DNA of 58,726 nt, taken from IMG/VR virus record IMGVR_UViG_3300010391_000099, positions 1 to 58,726 of that record; one strand, 5' to 3'. The position numbers were made by a program, and so were the translations under genes. Below the pieces are notes generated by a model. That model had not been told where the DNA came from and made no database searches. It worked only from the letters and a program-made list of their open reading frames with translations. Shown here piece by piece: positions 8,293 to 15,498 of the stretch (position 1 is its first letter; each line of letters begins with the position of its first letter). Source of the stretch: a virus.

Positions 8293-8882
8293 GGAAGCGC
8301 CGGGAGCGGACGCAGGCGGATTGCATCGCCTTGCATTTGGAAGATGGCCGAGCGCCGGAGTTTGATAGCAGCGGCCAATGGGCAAGGATTCACCGGGCGC
8401 GGCGGCTGTTGGAAGCAGCCTTGAGGGAGTGTCCAACGCCCGCCACGATTGTAGAGCTAGGCTGCGGGGCCGGGGACATCAGCGGGCCGCAGGCCGAAGT
8501 ACACGCCGTAGTTGGGGTTGACATCGTGCCGGAAGCGCAGAGGGTATGCGCGGAGCGGTGGCCGAAGATGGAGTTTTGTCTGATGCCAGTGGAAGAGGCC
8601 GTTCCGCATCCCTGCGATGTAGTTGTCTTGTGCGAGTTCTTAGAGCACGTCGCCGATCCTGAAGCCATTGTTCGAGCGTGGTTGCCGATGGCGAAGTGGA
8701 GCATCATCGGGCATCCGTTGAATGAACCGGATGAGTGGGGAGAAGAAGGCCATACCTGGAGCTACGACGAGGACGACTTTGATAACTGGTTTCGACTGGG
8801 CGGGCATGAGATGAAGAGCAAGGAGATTTTCCCGATGACGATTTACCCGGAGATGGTGTTGGGAATGGGGAAGAGAGCGTGA
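8289..8882 (+). CDS. SAM-dependent methyltransferase 1 (class I)
   Basis: A 197-aa class I methyltransferase. Motif I is IVELGCGAGDISGP near residues 53-66, the acidic ribose-binding Asp is in VVGVDIVP near 77, and VVVLCEFLEH near 107-116 matches motif IV. GTG 8289 overlaps the radical SAM stop (GTGA). It is clearly paralogous to the protein at 9350-9961, sharing the tail pattern W-S-[YF]-x-E/D-[ED]-D, LGGHEM and EIFPM. The substrate is unknown; adjacent glycosyltransferase and radical SAM genes suggest a sugar or nucleotide-sugar product. Confidence 0.88.
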   Translation: MRKRRERTQADCIALHLEDGRAPEFDSSGQWARIHRARRLLEAALRECPTPATIVELGCGAGDISGPQAEVHAVVGVDIVPEAQRVCAERWPKMEFCLMPVEEAVPHPCDVVVLCEFLEHVADPEAIVRAWLPMAKWSIIGHPLNEPDEWGEEGHTWSYDEDDFDNWFRLGGHEMKSKEIFPMTIYPEMVLGMGKRA

Positions 8883-9349
8883 ACTACCCAGCCGCAGAAG
8901 TTTTCGACCGCCTGACGATTGAGACGCGGAAACGATTCTACGGCGCGGAGAATCAAGTCCTGCTGGGAGAGTTGGAACTGGAAGCCGAGAGGCTTGCTTT
9001 GCTGCTTGAGGCGCACAAGCGCGGGCGGTTGACGCTGCTGGTAGGCAAGCTGGGAATCTACAATTCGGACATTGCGGGGCTGGAATGGCAACTACGCCAG
9101 GGCGACAGGTTCACTTTGGAAGAGCACGGTCGTCGGGCGGTGAAGGTGAGGGAGATCAACGACAATGGCCGGGTGAAGGTGAAGCAAGAGATTGCCAAGC
9201 TGTTTGAGGAGAGCGCCGAGGCCCGTCTGTACGGTTACGGCAATGGAGCGGAGGCGGAGAAGCTGACGCTGGACGTTCAAGATGGTAAAGCTCCGCAGTT
9301 TTCAGCTTACACTCCCGAACAAAAGGAATCTGTTTTTGGGAAAGGATAG
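8879..9349 (+). CDS. Unknown protein with DRLTIE motif, cassette partner
   Basis: A 156-aa soluble protein. GTG 8879 overlaps the methyltransferase stop (GTGA). Its N-terminus carries VFDRLTIETRKRFYG (residues 8-22), then a long Leu/Glu/Arg-rich helix. Proteins with a DRLTI-type start have, as I recall, been seen near glycosyltransferase genes in other phages, but I cannot name a function. Its place between two paralogous methyltransferases suggests it takes part in the same pathway. Confidence 0.6.
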   Translation: MNYPAAEVFDRLTIETRKRFYGAENQVLLGELELEAERLALLLEAHKRGRLTLLVGKLGIYNSDIAGLEWQLRQGDRFTLEEHGRRAVKVREINDNGRVKVKQEIAKLFEESAEARLYGYGNGAEAEKLTLDVQDGKAPQFSAYTPEQKESVFGKG

Positions 9350-9961
9350 ATGCTGCGACTGAAAGAGCGTAGCGCAGACTTAGGGATTGAGCACCACAAG
9401 TTGAACCCGCCGCGAATCTACGAGAAAGATTCAATTCAATGGCAGCGGGTAGTGAAGACCCGCCGGTTCATCCAGCGAGCGGTAGAGAGTTCTCCGAAAG
9501 GAAAGGTCATCGAGCTAGGTTGCGGGACGGGAGACCTGAGCGGCCCGACTTCTTTTGTTCGCCGCATAACCGGGATTGACTGCAATGAGAAAAGCATCGT
9601 GGAAGCTCGCCGCCGGTTTCCTGAAGGTGATTGGCTGGTGGGCGATGTAACCGAGTACGAGCCGGAAGATTGCGCCGTGGTGGTGTTGTGCGAAGTTTTG
9701 GAGCACTTGGAACACCCGGAGTTAGTGGCGCGAGCGTGGCTGAAGAAGGCCAAGATGTGCGTCATCAGCCACCCGATTGACGGCGACCTGAAAGAAGACT
9801 TGAGCGGCGGGGATCACGAGTGGTCGTTTTCCGAGGAGGACTTGCACGGATGGCTCGGACTAGGCGGCCACGAAATGGTCGAGCACGAAATCTTTCCGAT
9901 GGGGCAGTACCGCGTGGGAATCATTCGGGGCCGACGAGCCGATGCGAGTCTTGCGGCGTAA
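9350..9961 (+). CDS. SAM-dependent methyltransferase 2 (class I)
   Basis: A 203-aa class I methyltransferase starting at ATG 9350 directly after the previous TAG. Motif I (VIELGCGTGDLSGP) is near residues 53-66; the acidic Asp in ITGIDCNEKS near 76 and VVVLCEVLEHLEHPE near 104-118 complete the fold. It is a paralogue of the 8289-8882 protein: both share C-terminal LGGHEM and EIFPM. Having two related enzymes in one cassette suggests two methylation steps or two acceptor positions. The 3' end overlaps the following small gene by 20 bases. Confidence 0.88.
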   Translation: MLRLKERSADLGIEHHKLNPPRIYEKDSIQWQRVVKTRRFIQRAVESSPKGKVIELGCGTGDLSGPTSFVRRITGIDCNEKSIVEARRRFPEGDWLVGDVTEYEPEDCAVVVLCEVLEHLEHPELVARAWLKKAKMCVISHPIDGDLKEDLSGGDHEWSFSEEDLHGWLGLGGHEMVEHEIFPMGQYRVGIIRGRRADASLAA

Positions 9962-10112
9962 GGCTGCGCTGGAATACCGCGCATCACTGCCTGAAGTCAG
10001 GCGCAACCGTTTTCTGGCCCGCGAGAGCGATTTGAGGACAACGGTAGAGTTTTGCGCGTTCGTTTCCGCGCTGCTTCTTTTACTAGCAGTTCTAGCTTTG
10101 GTCTTGGCCTAA
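9942..10112 (+). CDS. Small single-pass membrane protein (56 aa)
   Basis: ATG 9942 lies inside the end of methyltransferase 2, and the frame ends with TAA 10110-10112. The first half is basic (MRVLRRKAAL and further Arg residues). The last 20 residues are almost all Leu, Ala and Val: one transmembrane helix at the very C-terminus, a tail-anchored topology. It fills most of the gap before the scaffold gene. Function unknown; a lysis accessory or membrane recruiter for the enzyme cassette are guesses. Confidence 0.5.
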   Translation: MRVLRRKAALEYRASLPEVRRNRFLARESDLRTTVEFCAFVSALLLLLAVLALVLA

Positions 10113-10219
10113 AAGAATTTCCCGCAACAGAACGAGTACGGCTTCAGCGTCCTCAGCCACCGACGAGGCAGGCCAGAGGACGCGGGGGCGGAAGTGTTTT
10201 TCAAAAGGAGAGCAAGACA

Positions 10220-11503
10220 ATGGCGACGAGCCAAACACCAGGACAGACAGCACCAGCCAGTCCATCCGGCGAGGTTGGATTGGAGCAGTTGATTGGGCCG
10301 ATACCCGGCTCAGGAGAACCGGCAACAGCGCCGCAAACACCCCAAACGGGGCCAGGCTCTCAGAGGCCGCAAGCAGTAGCGACCAAAGAGGCGGAAGCGG
10401 CGGCAGTAGCCGAGGAACCTGAAGTTGGAGAAAGCCAGCAGGAGGTTGAAGGGACAGAAGGCGAAGCACCAACCGAAGAGGTAGAGGCGGCTGAGTTCGA
10501 GGAATCCGACTTATTCCCTCAAGAGGGAGAAACGGACTACTCGGATGCAGTGTACGCCCGCTTTGCCGACCACCTGAAGCGGACAAAGGGATTCGAGTTC
10601 GACTTGAAGAACCCCAAAGACCGCTTTGCGTTGAAGGAAATCATTGACCGGGGAAATGCGTTGCGCCAGCAGAGGGAAGCTCAAGCCGCGACCGAAGAGG
10701 AAGAGGCTGAGCGAGAGACCGAAGAGGCCAAGCCGCAGCAGGCGCAACCACAGCAACAATCGCAAGTCTCAGCAGAGCAGGTACAGCAGTTGCTTCAAAT
10801 CGCCGACCAAACGGCACAAGCTATGCTTCGGCCAGAAGTAGCCGACGCTTTCACCGAAGAGACGATGAAGGCGTGGAAGATTGAAGACCCGAAGCAGCGA
10901 GCGGTGGCGTGGACGAAGGCGATGACGAAGTTTGGCCTGCTGTTGGTGAACGATGCGTTGCAAAACCTGTTTGTTCCGAAGTTGCCGGAAGTGCTCAACG
11001 CTGACCCGGTGATGGCGCGAGTGTACGCCAGCGCCATTCGGGAAGAGGCGTTGGATCGAGTGCAGGCAATGACGGAAAAACAGACGGGCAAGCCTCTCTA
11101 TAGCGACCTGGAAGAGCTGATCAACTCCGGCGCTATAGAGAAAGCGAAGCGGGAGAACCCCGACATCCAATCAGCGCAATATCAGGATGCTCGGACGGGG
11201 AAACCGCTTGGCCCGATTGAGAATCAAATGCGTCGGATTGTCTTGCTGGCAAAGCTGGCTCGCGGCGAGCGAGTGAACCCCGAATTGATGAAGCAAGCGG
11301 TTCAGAAGGGAAAGCAACAGGTGAAGAAGGCGCAGGCGGTAGCGGCTGCGTCGAAACTGGCCCCAGGGGAATCCAAGGGAGCCTTCCAGACCCAAACGCC
11401 CGAAGACAGGATGAAGGACGGATTGTTCGGAGGCGGGAGTTCAGAGTGGGAGAAGGAGTTTGACAAGGCCCGCGAAGAAACCCGCCAGCGGATGAGTCGC
11501 TAG
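10220..11503 (+). CDS. Capsid scaffolding protein (putative)
   Basis: A 427-aa acidic, low-complexity, helix-rich protein just before the capsid gene, as expected for a scaffold that guides procapsid assembly and then leaves. Residues 1-100 are disordered (Ala, Pro, Glu, Gln); a Glu-rich coiled-coil-like zone near 155-190 is followed by helical repeats, and the C-terminus is charged (EKEFDKAREETRQRMSR). I choose ATG 10220 because AAAAGGAG lies at 10203-10210; the frame is open further upstream but without a good start. Bases 10113-10219 contain nothing I recognise. Confidence 0.75.
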   Translation: MATSQTPGQTAPASPSGEVGLEQLIGPIPGSGEPATAPQTPQTGPGSQRPQAVATKEAEAAAVAEEPEVGESQQEVEGTEGEAPTEEVEAAEFEESDLFPQEGETDYSDAVYARFADHLKRTKGFEFDLKNPKDRFALKEIIDRGNALRQQREAQAATEEEEAERETEEAKPQQAQPQQQSQVSAEQVQQLLQIADQTAQAMLRPEVADAFTEETMKAWKIEDPKQRAVAWTKAMTKFGLLLVNDALQNLFVPKLPEVLNADPVMARVYASAIREEALDRVQAMTEKQTGKPLYSDLEELINSGAIEKAKRENPDIQSAQYQDARTGKPLGPIENQMRRIVLLAKLARGERVNPELMKQAVQKGKQQVKKAQAVAAASKLAPGESKGAFQTQTPEDRMKDGLFGGGSSEWEKEFDKAREETRQRMSR

Positions 11504-11537
11504 GAAGGTTCACCGAAAACCCTAAGAGGAAAAACAA

Positions 11538-12770
11538 GTGGCGTTACTCCAAGCAGCACGTTCTGTGGCGCAAGCGATTTCGCCAGAGAACATCGAAAGG
11601 CGGTATATCGTTGGGGAGAACGACATTCTTCTCAACCCCAACCTGACACCGCTTTTCTCACTCATCACCAAGTACCCTGGCCGAAGAACGCCCTCTATCT
11701 CCACTCGTTTGGAGTGGTTTGAGGACGACTTCGCCGGGGTGTGGGGACAGGTCAACAACGGAACCACGTCCCTTGCTTCCAACAACACCAACATCCCCGT
11801 ACTCGACGTGACTATCTTCGCAGTCGGTGATCTCGTGGCTGTCCCGCAAGTAGACAGCGTGAGCACGGCTGAGGAGATTCTCCGCGTCACGGCAGTAGCG
11901 GGGACAACCAACGGCACACTGACCGTCACACGCGGAATCGGCGGTGCGGGCGCAGACACCATCGGCCCAACTGTTGACCTTCGTGTGGTGGCTCCAGCCT
12001 ACGCGGAAGGCGCGTCGTTCGGTACGCCGCGCTTTACCTCGAAGGCGAAGAAGATCAGCTACACGCAAATCTTCCGGCAGCCTGTCACCGTCACGAAGTC
12101 CATGGTGGCGCAAGGGCAGTACGGCACGCCGGAAAATGAGCGGATGTTCCAGCGGCGCAAGATGCTTGAAGAGCACCGCAGGCACATCGAGTCGGCGGGT
12201 CTCTGGGGCCGTGCTTCCGAGTCGTTGGTTACAGGCGCGCCTGGTTCCATCCGAACCTCGATGGGGCTGAAGTCGCGTCTGACCACCAACGTCCACGACG
12301 TAAACAGCACCTTCACGGAAACCTCGATGATGACCTTCTCGGAGTTGTCTTTCGGGAAGTACTACAACGGGGACAAGAAGGTGTTGCTGGCGGCAGCGAG
12401 AGTCATCAGTGCTTTTGACTTTCTTGCCGACAACCGTTTGCGCTTGACGCCGGAGACCACCGTCTTCGGAGTCAAGGCGCAGATGTACGTCACTTCGCAC
12501 GGCACGTTCGCCATTGTGCGCGACCTGCTGCTGGAAGATGGGCCGAACGGCGGCATTGGCTGGGGCGACGAAGCCTACGCCATTGACCCCGACAGCATCA
12601 GCTTCCACCCGCTGAACGGCAACGGCGAAAACCGCGACACTCAACTGCTGCTGGACGTGAAGAAGAACGGCGACGACCTGTACGCAGATGAGTGGCTAAC
12701 TGAGGGCGGATGGGCTGTGAGGCACGAGAGCCGTCACTCGCGCCTTTTCGAGTGCACGGCGTTCGCGTAG
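11538..12770 (+). CDS. Major capsid protein
   Basis: A 410-aa protein between scaffold and a strong terminator. Features fit the HK97-fold capsid of SU10-type podoviruses (DUF5309): RTPSISTRLEWFEDDF near residues 54-69, a beta-rich insertion with VTRGIGGAGADTI near 132-144, FRQPVTVTKSM near 178-188, and a C-terminal WAVRHESRHSRLFECTAF. The start is GTG 11538 with AAGAGGA about ten bases upstream. Codon use is rich in C-ending codons and unlike the Glu/Lys-rich genes around it, as expected for a highly expressed gene. Confidence 0.85.
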   Translation: MALLQAARSVAQAISPENIERRYIVGENDILLNPNLTPLFSLITKYPGRRTPSISTRLEWFEDDFAGVWGQVNNGTTSLASNNTNIPVLDVTIFAVGDLVAVPQVDSVSTAEEILRVTAVAGTTNGTLTVTRGIGGAGADTIGPTVDLRVVAPAYAEGASFGTPRFTSKAKKISYTQIFRQPVTVTKSMVAQGQYGTPENERMFQRRKMLEEHRRHIESAGLWGRASESLVTGAPGSIRTSMGLKSRLTTNVHDVNSTFTETSMMTFSELSFGKYYNGDKKVLLAAARVISAFDFLADNRLRLTPETTVFGVKAQMYVTSHGTFAIVRDLLLEDGPNGGIGWGDEAYAIDPDSISFHPLNGNGENRDTQLLLDVKKNGDDLYADEWLTEGGWAVRHESRHSRLFECTAFA

Positions 12771-12792
12771 TTTCTGCTGTAGTTTTGCTGGG

Positions 12793-12834
12793 AGCAGGGG
12801 ATGGGAGTTTCGGCTTCCATCCCCTGCTGTTTTT
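12793..12834 (+). terminator. Rho-independent terminator after capsid gene
   Basis: A 12-bp perfect stem (AGCAGGGGATGG at 12793-12804 with its complement at 12817-12828) is extended by three pairs (GAG/CTT), closes on a short TTTCGG loop and is followed by GTTTTT. It lies 22 bases after the capsid stop and just before the next gene, so it should reduce read-through and keep capsid mRNA more abundant than the tail genes. Confidence 0.93.
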
Positions 12835-12867
12835 GAAAGAGAAAAAAGAAAAGAAGGAGGAAGGGAA

Positions 12868-13287
12868 ATGGTAGAGCAAGAGCAAGAATCGGCCACGTTG
12901 TACAGTTGGATTGAGGGAATGCCCTCCAGCCTGTCGGTTCACATTACTGGCGGGGAGAAGTGGAGAGACTCGAACACCGGCAGGGCTGGGGTAAACCCGA
13001 CCAAGCAGATTCGTTTCAACAAGGGCATCTTCCACACTTCCGATCCTGAGACCATCGCTGTACTGCGGAAGAAAGCGAAGTCTCGGAACGGAGGAATCAC
13101 TGAGGACTACGAGTTGTATCTTTCGCACGTCCTGCCTGTGGAAGACCAGAAGAAGCGGGCGGAATTGCAGTTGCAGGAAACGCGGCACGAGTTGAACCGC
13201 TTGAAGGACGAGCTTCAAACGGCAACCGAGGAAGTGAAGAAGCGTGGGCCGGGCCGACCGAAAAAGGAGGCAGTACCCGCAGCGTAG
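12868..13287 (+). CDS. Structural-region protein with C-terminal AT-hook-like tail
   Basis: A 139-aa protein with a very strong ribosome-binding site (AAGAAGGAGGAAGGG) before ATG 12868. The middle (residues 85-125) is a coiled coil rich in Glu, Leu and Gln. The tail reads KKRGPGRPKKE, an AT-hook-type Gly-Arg-Pro core that binds the DNA minor groove in other proteins. Its place after the capsid suggests a minor head or completion protein that may touch packaged DNA. Function otherwise unknown. Confidence 0.6.
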   Translation: MVEQEQESATLYSWIEGMPSSLSVHITGGEKWRDSNTGRAGVNPTKQIRFNKGIFHTSDPETIAVLRKKAKSRNGGITEDYELYLSHVLPVEDQKKRAELQLQETRHELNRLKDELQTATEEVKKRGPGRPKKEAVPAA

Positions 13288-13290
13288 ACG

Positions 13291-13533
13291 ATGGGCGGAC
13301 TCACCTGCTCGAAGTGTGGGGCGGACGTAAACCGCCTGTACTTTACCGATGAAGGCGGATTCTGCCGCGAGTGTTTTCACGCTCCCCGCGACGTTCATGT
13401 CTACACGGGAAGAAAGAACTGGGCAGGGATTGACGTTTGGGGCGAGAAGAAGTTGAAGTCGGATGCGTTCCGGGCCGACTTGGAAGAGGCGTTTCAAAAC
13501 CGCAGGAAACACGTAAGTTTGATGGGAGTCTAG
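13291..13533 (+). CDS. Small zinc-ribbon protein (80 aa)
   Basis: Two Cys pairs (CSKC at residues 6-9 and CREC at 25-28) form a typical zinc ribbon in the first 30 residues; the rest is charged with an aromatic centre (YTGRKNWAGIDVWG). ATG 13291 follows the previous stop by three bases. It sits in the head-tail region but has no clear virion role. Confidence 0.65.
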   Translation: MGGLTCSKCGADVNRLYFTDEGGFCRECFHAPRDVHVYTGRKNWAGIDVWGEKKLKSDAFRADLEEAFQNRRKHVSLMGV

Positions 13534-13561
13534 GTGTTCAATTTCACTCTGGAGGCAAATC

Positions 13562-13828
13562 ATGGCACGGAGAAAAAAGGAAGAAGCGAGCAAGTCTGGC
13601 AAAGGAGAGTTTGCCACCGTGAATGTGTTCTCGGTGGACTACCTGATCCGAACCTACAACAAAGAAGGGAAGGTGACGCACACTTCCGCGCCGAAGCACC
13701 GCACGATTGGCATTGACGGCGAGTCCGGAGCGGTCGGAGCCTTCCTTTCCGAATTGGAGGGGATTGGCAAAGACCAAGCCGTTGAAGTCACGGCCATCGT
13801 CAACGGGCCTGCGGGAGTAACCATCTAG
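13562..13828 (+). CDS. Small protein of unknown function (88 aa)
   Basis: ATG 13562 is preceded by CTGGAGG (13551-13557), a good ribosome-binding site. The N-terminus is basic (ARRKKEEASKSGKG), followed by a probable beta-rich domain (FATVNVFSVDYLIRTY) and ends VEVTAIVNGPAGVTI. No family recognised. Position between capsid and tail adaptor allows a connector or decoration role, but nothing in the sequence proves it. Confidence 0.6.
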   Translation: MARRKKEEASKSGKGEFATVNVFSVDYLIRTYNKEGKVTHTSAPKHRTIGIDGESGAVGAFLSELEGIGKDQAVEVTAIVNGPAGVTI

Positions 13829-13835
13829 GCAGCCA

Positions 13836-14810
13836 ATGGCTTCAGTTGACATCCTTGTTCCAGCGTACAGAGGTCTCCAGACGATGACCTGGACGACTCT
13901 TGTAAGCATGATGCGGGCTTCGGAGTGTCAGTGCATCAACCCGAAGACGGGCGGCAGGCTGCATAACCAGTGGGAGTGCAAGAACGGAAAGCACAGCGTC
14001 TACCACAGGCCGCACGTTCAAAGTTGCGTGGTGCACTGGAGCCGCAACAGCCTGATCTCGCAGTTCCTTTGGGGAGTGCAGCCGGAAGGACGTCTGCCAG
14101 CGGACTACGCTTTGTTGGTGGACGACGATATGGTGGTGGAGCCAAACTACCTCAATCGGCTGCTGTCCTATCGCTTGGACTTTGTTGCGGGCATTTGCAC
14201 CCGAAGACGCGATCCGCCCAGCCCCGCCATCAAGTTTTGGAACGAAAAGCTGCAAGGTTATGTTGAGCCGATTGAGTGGCAGTGGGATGCGGAGAAGCTG
14301 ATTGAGATTGACGCTTGCGGTGTAGCCTTTGCGCTGATTCATCGGCGGGTATTCGAGAAGATGGCGGAGGCTTTCCTGAACTGCCACTTCGAGAGGGAAG
14401 CGGACAAGGGGAAATTCCCATCCGAAATGCACGAGAAGGTGGACGCCTACTGGAACATTCAGTCGGTCAAGCGCAAGAAGTTCCAGCAAGAAAGCCTGTC
14501 TGACTGGCAGGCCACGCAGAACCCCCGCTCACTGGAAGCGGCGGGTTGCTGGTGGTTCAACTTTCTGTGGAACCCGACCGGAAACGAGAAGGGAGAGTTT
14601 GCCGAGGATATTTCGTTTTGCTGGCGGGCAAAGAAGTTGGGCTTCCGCATCTTCGCCGACCCGCAGATTTTGCCGGGGCATATCGGAGACTACTACTACT
14701 CGGTGCGCGACTGGCAGGCGCACGTTGAGAACTGCAAGGAAGAAGGCTTGATTCAGAAAGAGATGGAGCAGGAGAACACGCCGAAACTTGAGGCGGTAGC
14801 GGGAGACTAG
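13836..14810 (+). CDS. Family-2-like glycosyltransferase
   Basis: A 324-aa GT-A enzyme. The N-terminus SVDILVPAYRG (residues 3-13) and the metal/nucleotide-sugar site ALLVDDDMVVEP near 91-102 (DxD type) are typical of GT2. A late His/Asp zone (GEFAEDISFCWRAKKLG near 252-268) matches the acceptor-side motif ED..fc.r....G. It is the second sugar-transfer enzyme within structural genes, again between a head gene and a tail gene, which favours glycosylation of a virion component; this is inference. ATG 13836 lies seven bases after the previous stop. Confidence 0.82.
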   Translation: MASVDILVPAYRGLQTMTWTTLVSMMRASECQCINPKTGGRLHNQWECKNGKHSVYHRPHVQSCVVHWSRNSLISQFLWGVQPEGRLPADYALLVDDDMVVEPNYLNRLLSYRLDFVAGICTRRRDPPSPAIKFWNEKLQGYVEPIEWQWDAEKLIEIDACGVAFALIHRRVFEKMAEAFLNCHFEREADKGKFPSEMHEKVDAYWNIQSVKRKKFQQESLSDWQATQNPRSLEAAGCWWFNFLWNPTGNEKGEFAEDISFCWRAKKLGFRIFADPQILPGHIGDYYYSVRDWQAHVENCKEEGLIQKEMEQENTPKLEAVAGD

Positions 14811-14812
14811 CC

Positions 14813-15496
14813 ATTTCACACACAGTTCAAGAGATTCAAGTCCTCGCCAACAACAGAACGGAGCAACGGATTGACCCCGCCAAGTTCGACCTGAACCTTG
14901 AATTCTGGCTGGCCTTTCAAGAGTTCTGTTTGGAGAAGCACTACTTCTGGCGGCGGAAGACCTTCACCCTCAGCACGGTTGTAGGAACGAAACAGTACGA
15001 CTTGGCGGCTGATGCCGGGCCGAACGCTGACGATTTCGCCGAAATGGAAATTCTTTACCTGATGAACGGGGATCAGATTGAAGGGGAACTGGCAGAGCTT
15101 GTTGACCTGCGAGACCAAGCGAAAGCCTTGCAGACAACAACGAACGCTGCGCCATCGGGTTTCTTCATCAAGCCAGGGACAACGCAGACGCTCCATCTGA
15201 ACGCGCCTGCTGATTCCGTCAAGACGCTGCTCGGTTTCTACTGGGCGATTCCGAACCCTGCCGTAGACACGAGCATTGAAGTCGTTCCCTTGATTCCAGG
15301 GCAGTTGCATTTCTGTCTGGTGACGGCGCTGGAGAGAAGCATCTTGAGATTCCTTTACGGGCAAGGGGACACTAGGTATGCAGCGGTTGAGTTGCGCTAC
15401 CAGCAAGCGATTCAGGCGGCGTCAAGGATTCGCCACTGGAGCACGGCAGCGCGGCGGGCGTTTACGACAGGCGAGCCAGCGGTGAGAGCAACCTAG
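14813..15496 (+). CDS. Tail-tube adaptor / head-tail connector, AUU start
   Basis: A 227-aa protein in the position of T7 gp11-like or P22 gp4-like adaptors that join portal to nozzle. The open frame begins after a TGA at 14789-14791 and contains no ATG, GTG or TTG until 14930, yet the reading upstream is good protein (for example AKFDLNLEFWLAFQEF near residues 25-40). The only codon spaced correctly from a ribosome-binding site (GGGAG 14801-14805) is ATT 14813. Starting at TTG 14930 would remove 39 residues, including that conserved-looking helix. Virion role is inferred from position and from the following nozzle gene. Confidence 0.7.
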   Translation: MSHTVQEIQVLANNRTEQRIDPAKFDLNLEFWLAFQEFCLEKHYFWRRKTFTLSTVVGTKQYDLAADAGPNADDFAEMEILYLMNGDQIEGELAELVDLRDQAKALQTTTNAAPSGFFIKPGTTQTLHLNAPADSVKTLLGFYWAIPNPAVDTSIEVVPLIPGQLHFCLVTALERSILRFLYGQGDTRYAAVELRYQQAIQAASRIRHWSTAARRAFTTGEPAVRAT

Positions 15497-15498
15497 AG

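Noticed and set aside
11658-12644. 328-codon leftward frame antisense to the capsid gene
   Set aside because: Its Arg/His/Gly/Val-rich composition is typical of the reverse strand of a codon-biased gene; the rightward frame is the capsid protein.
12598-13617. 339-codon leftward frame across the terminator and small genes
   Set aside because: It runs through the strong rightward terminator and opposes three rightward genes with good starts.
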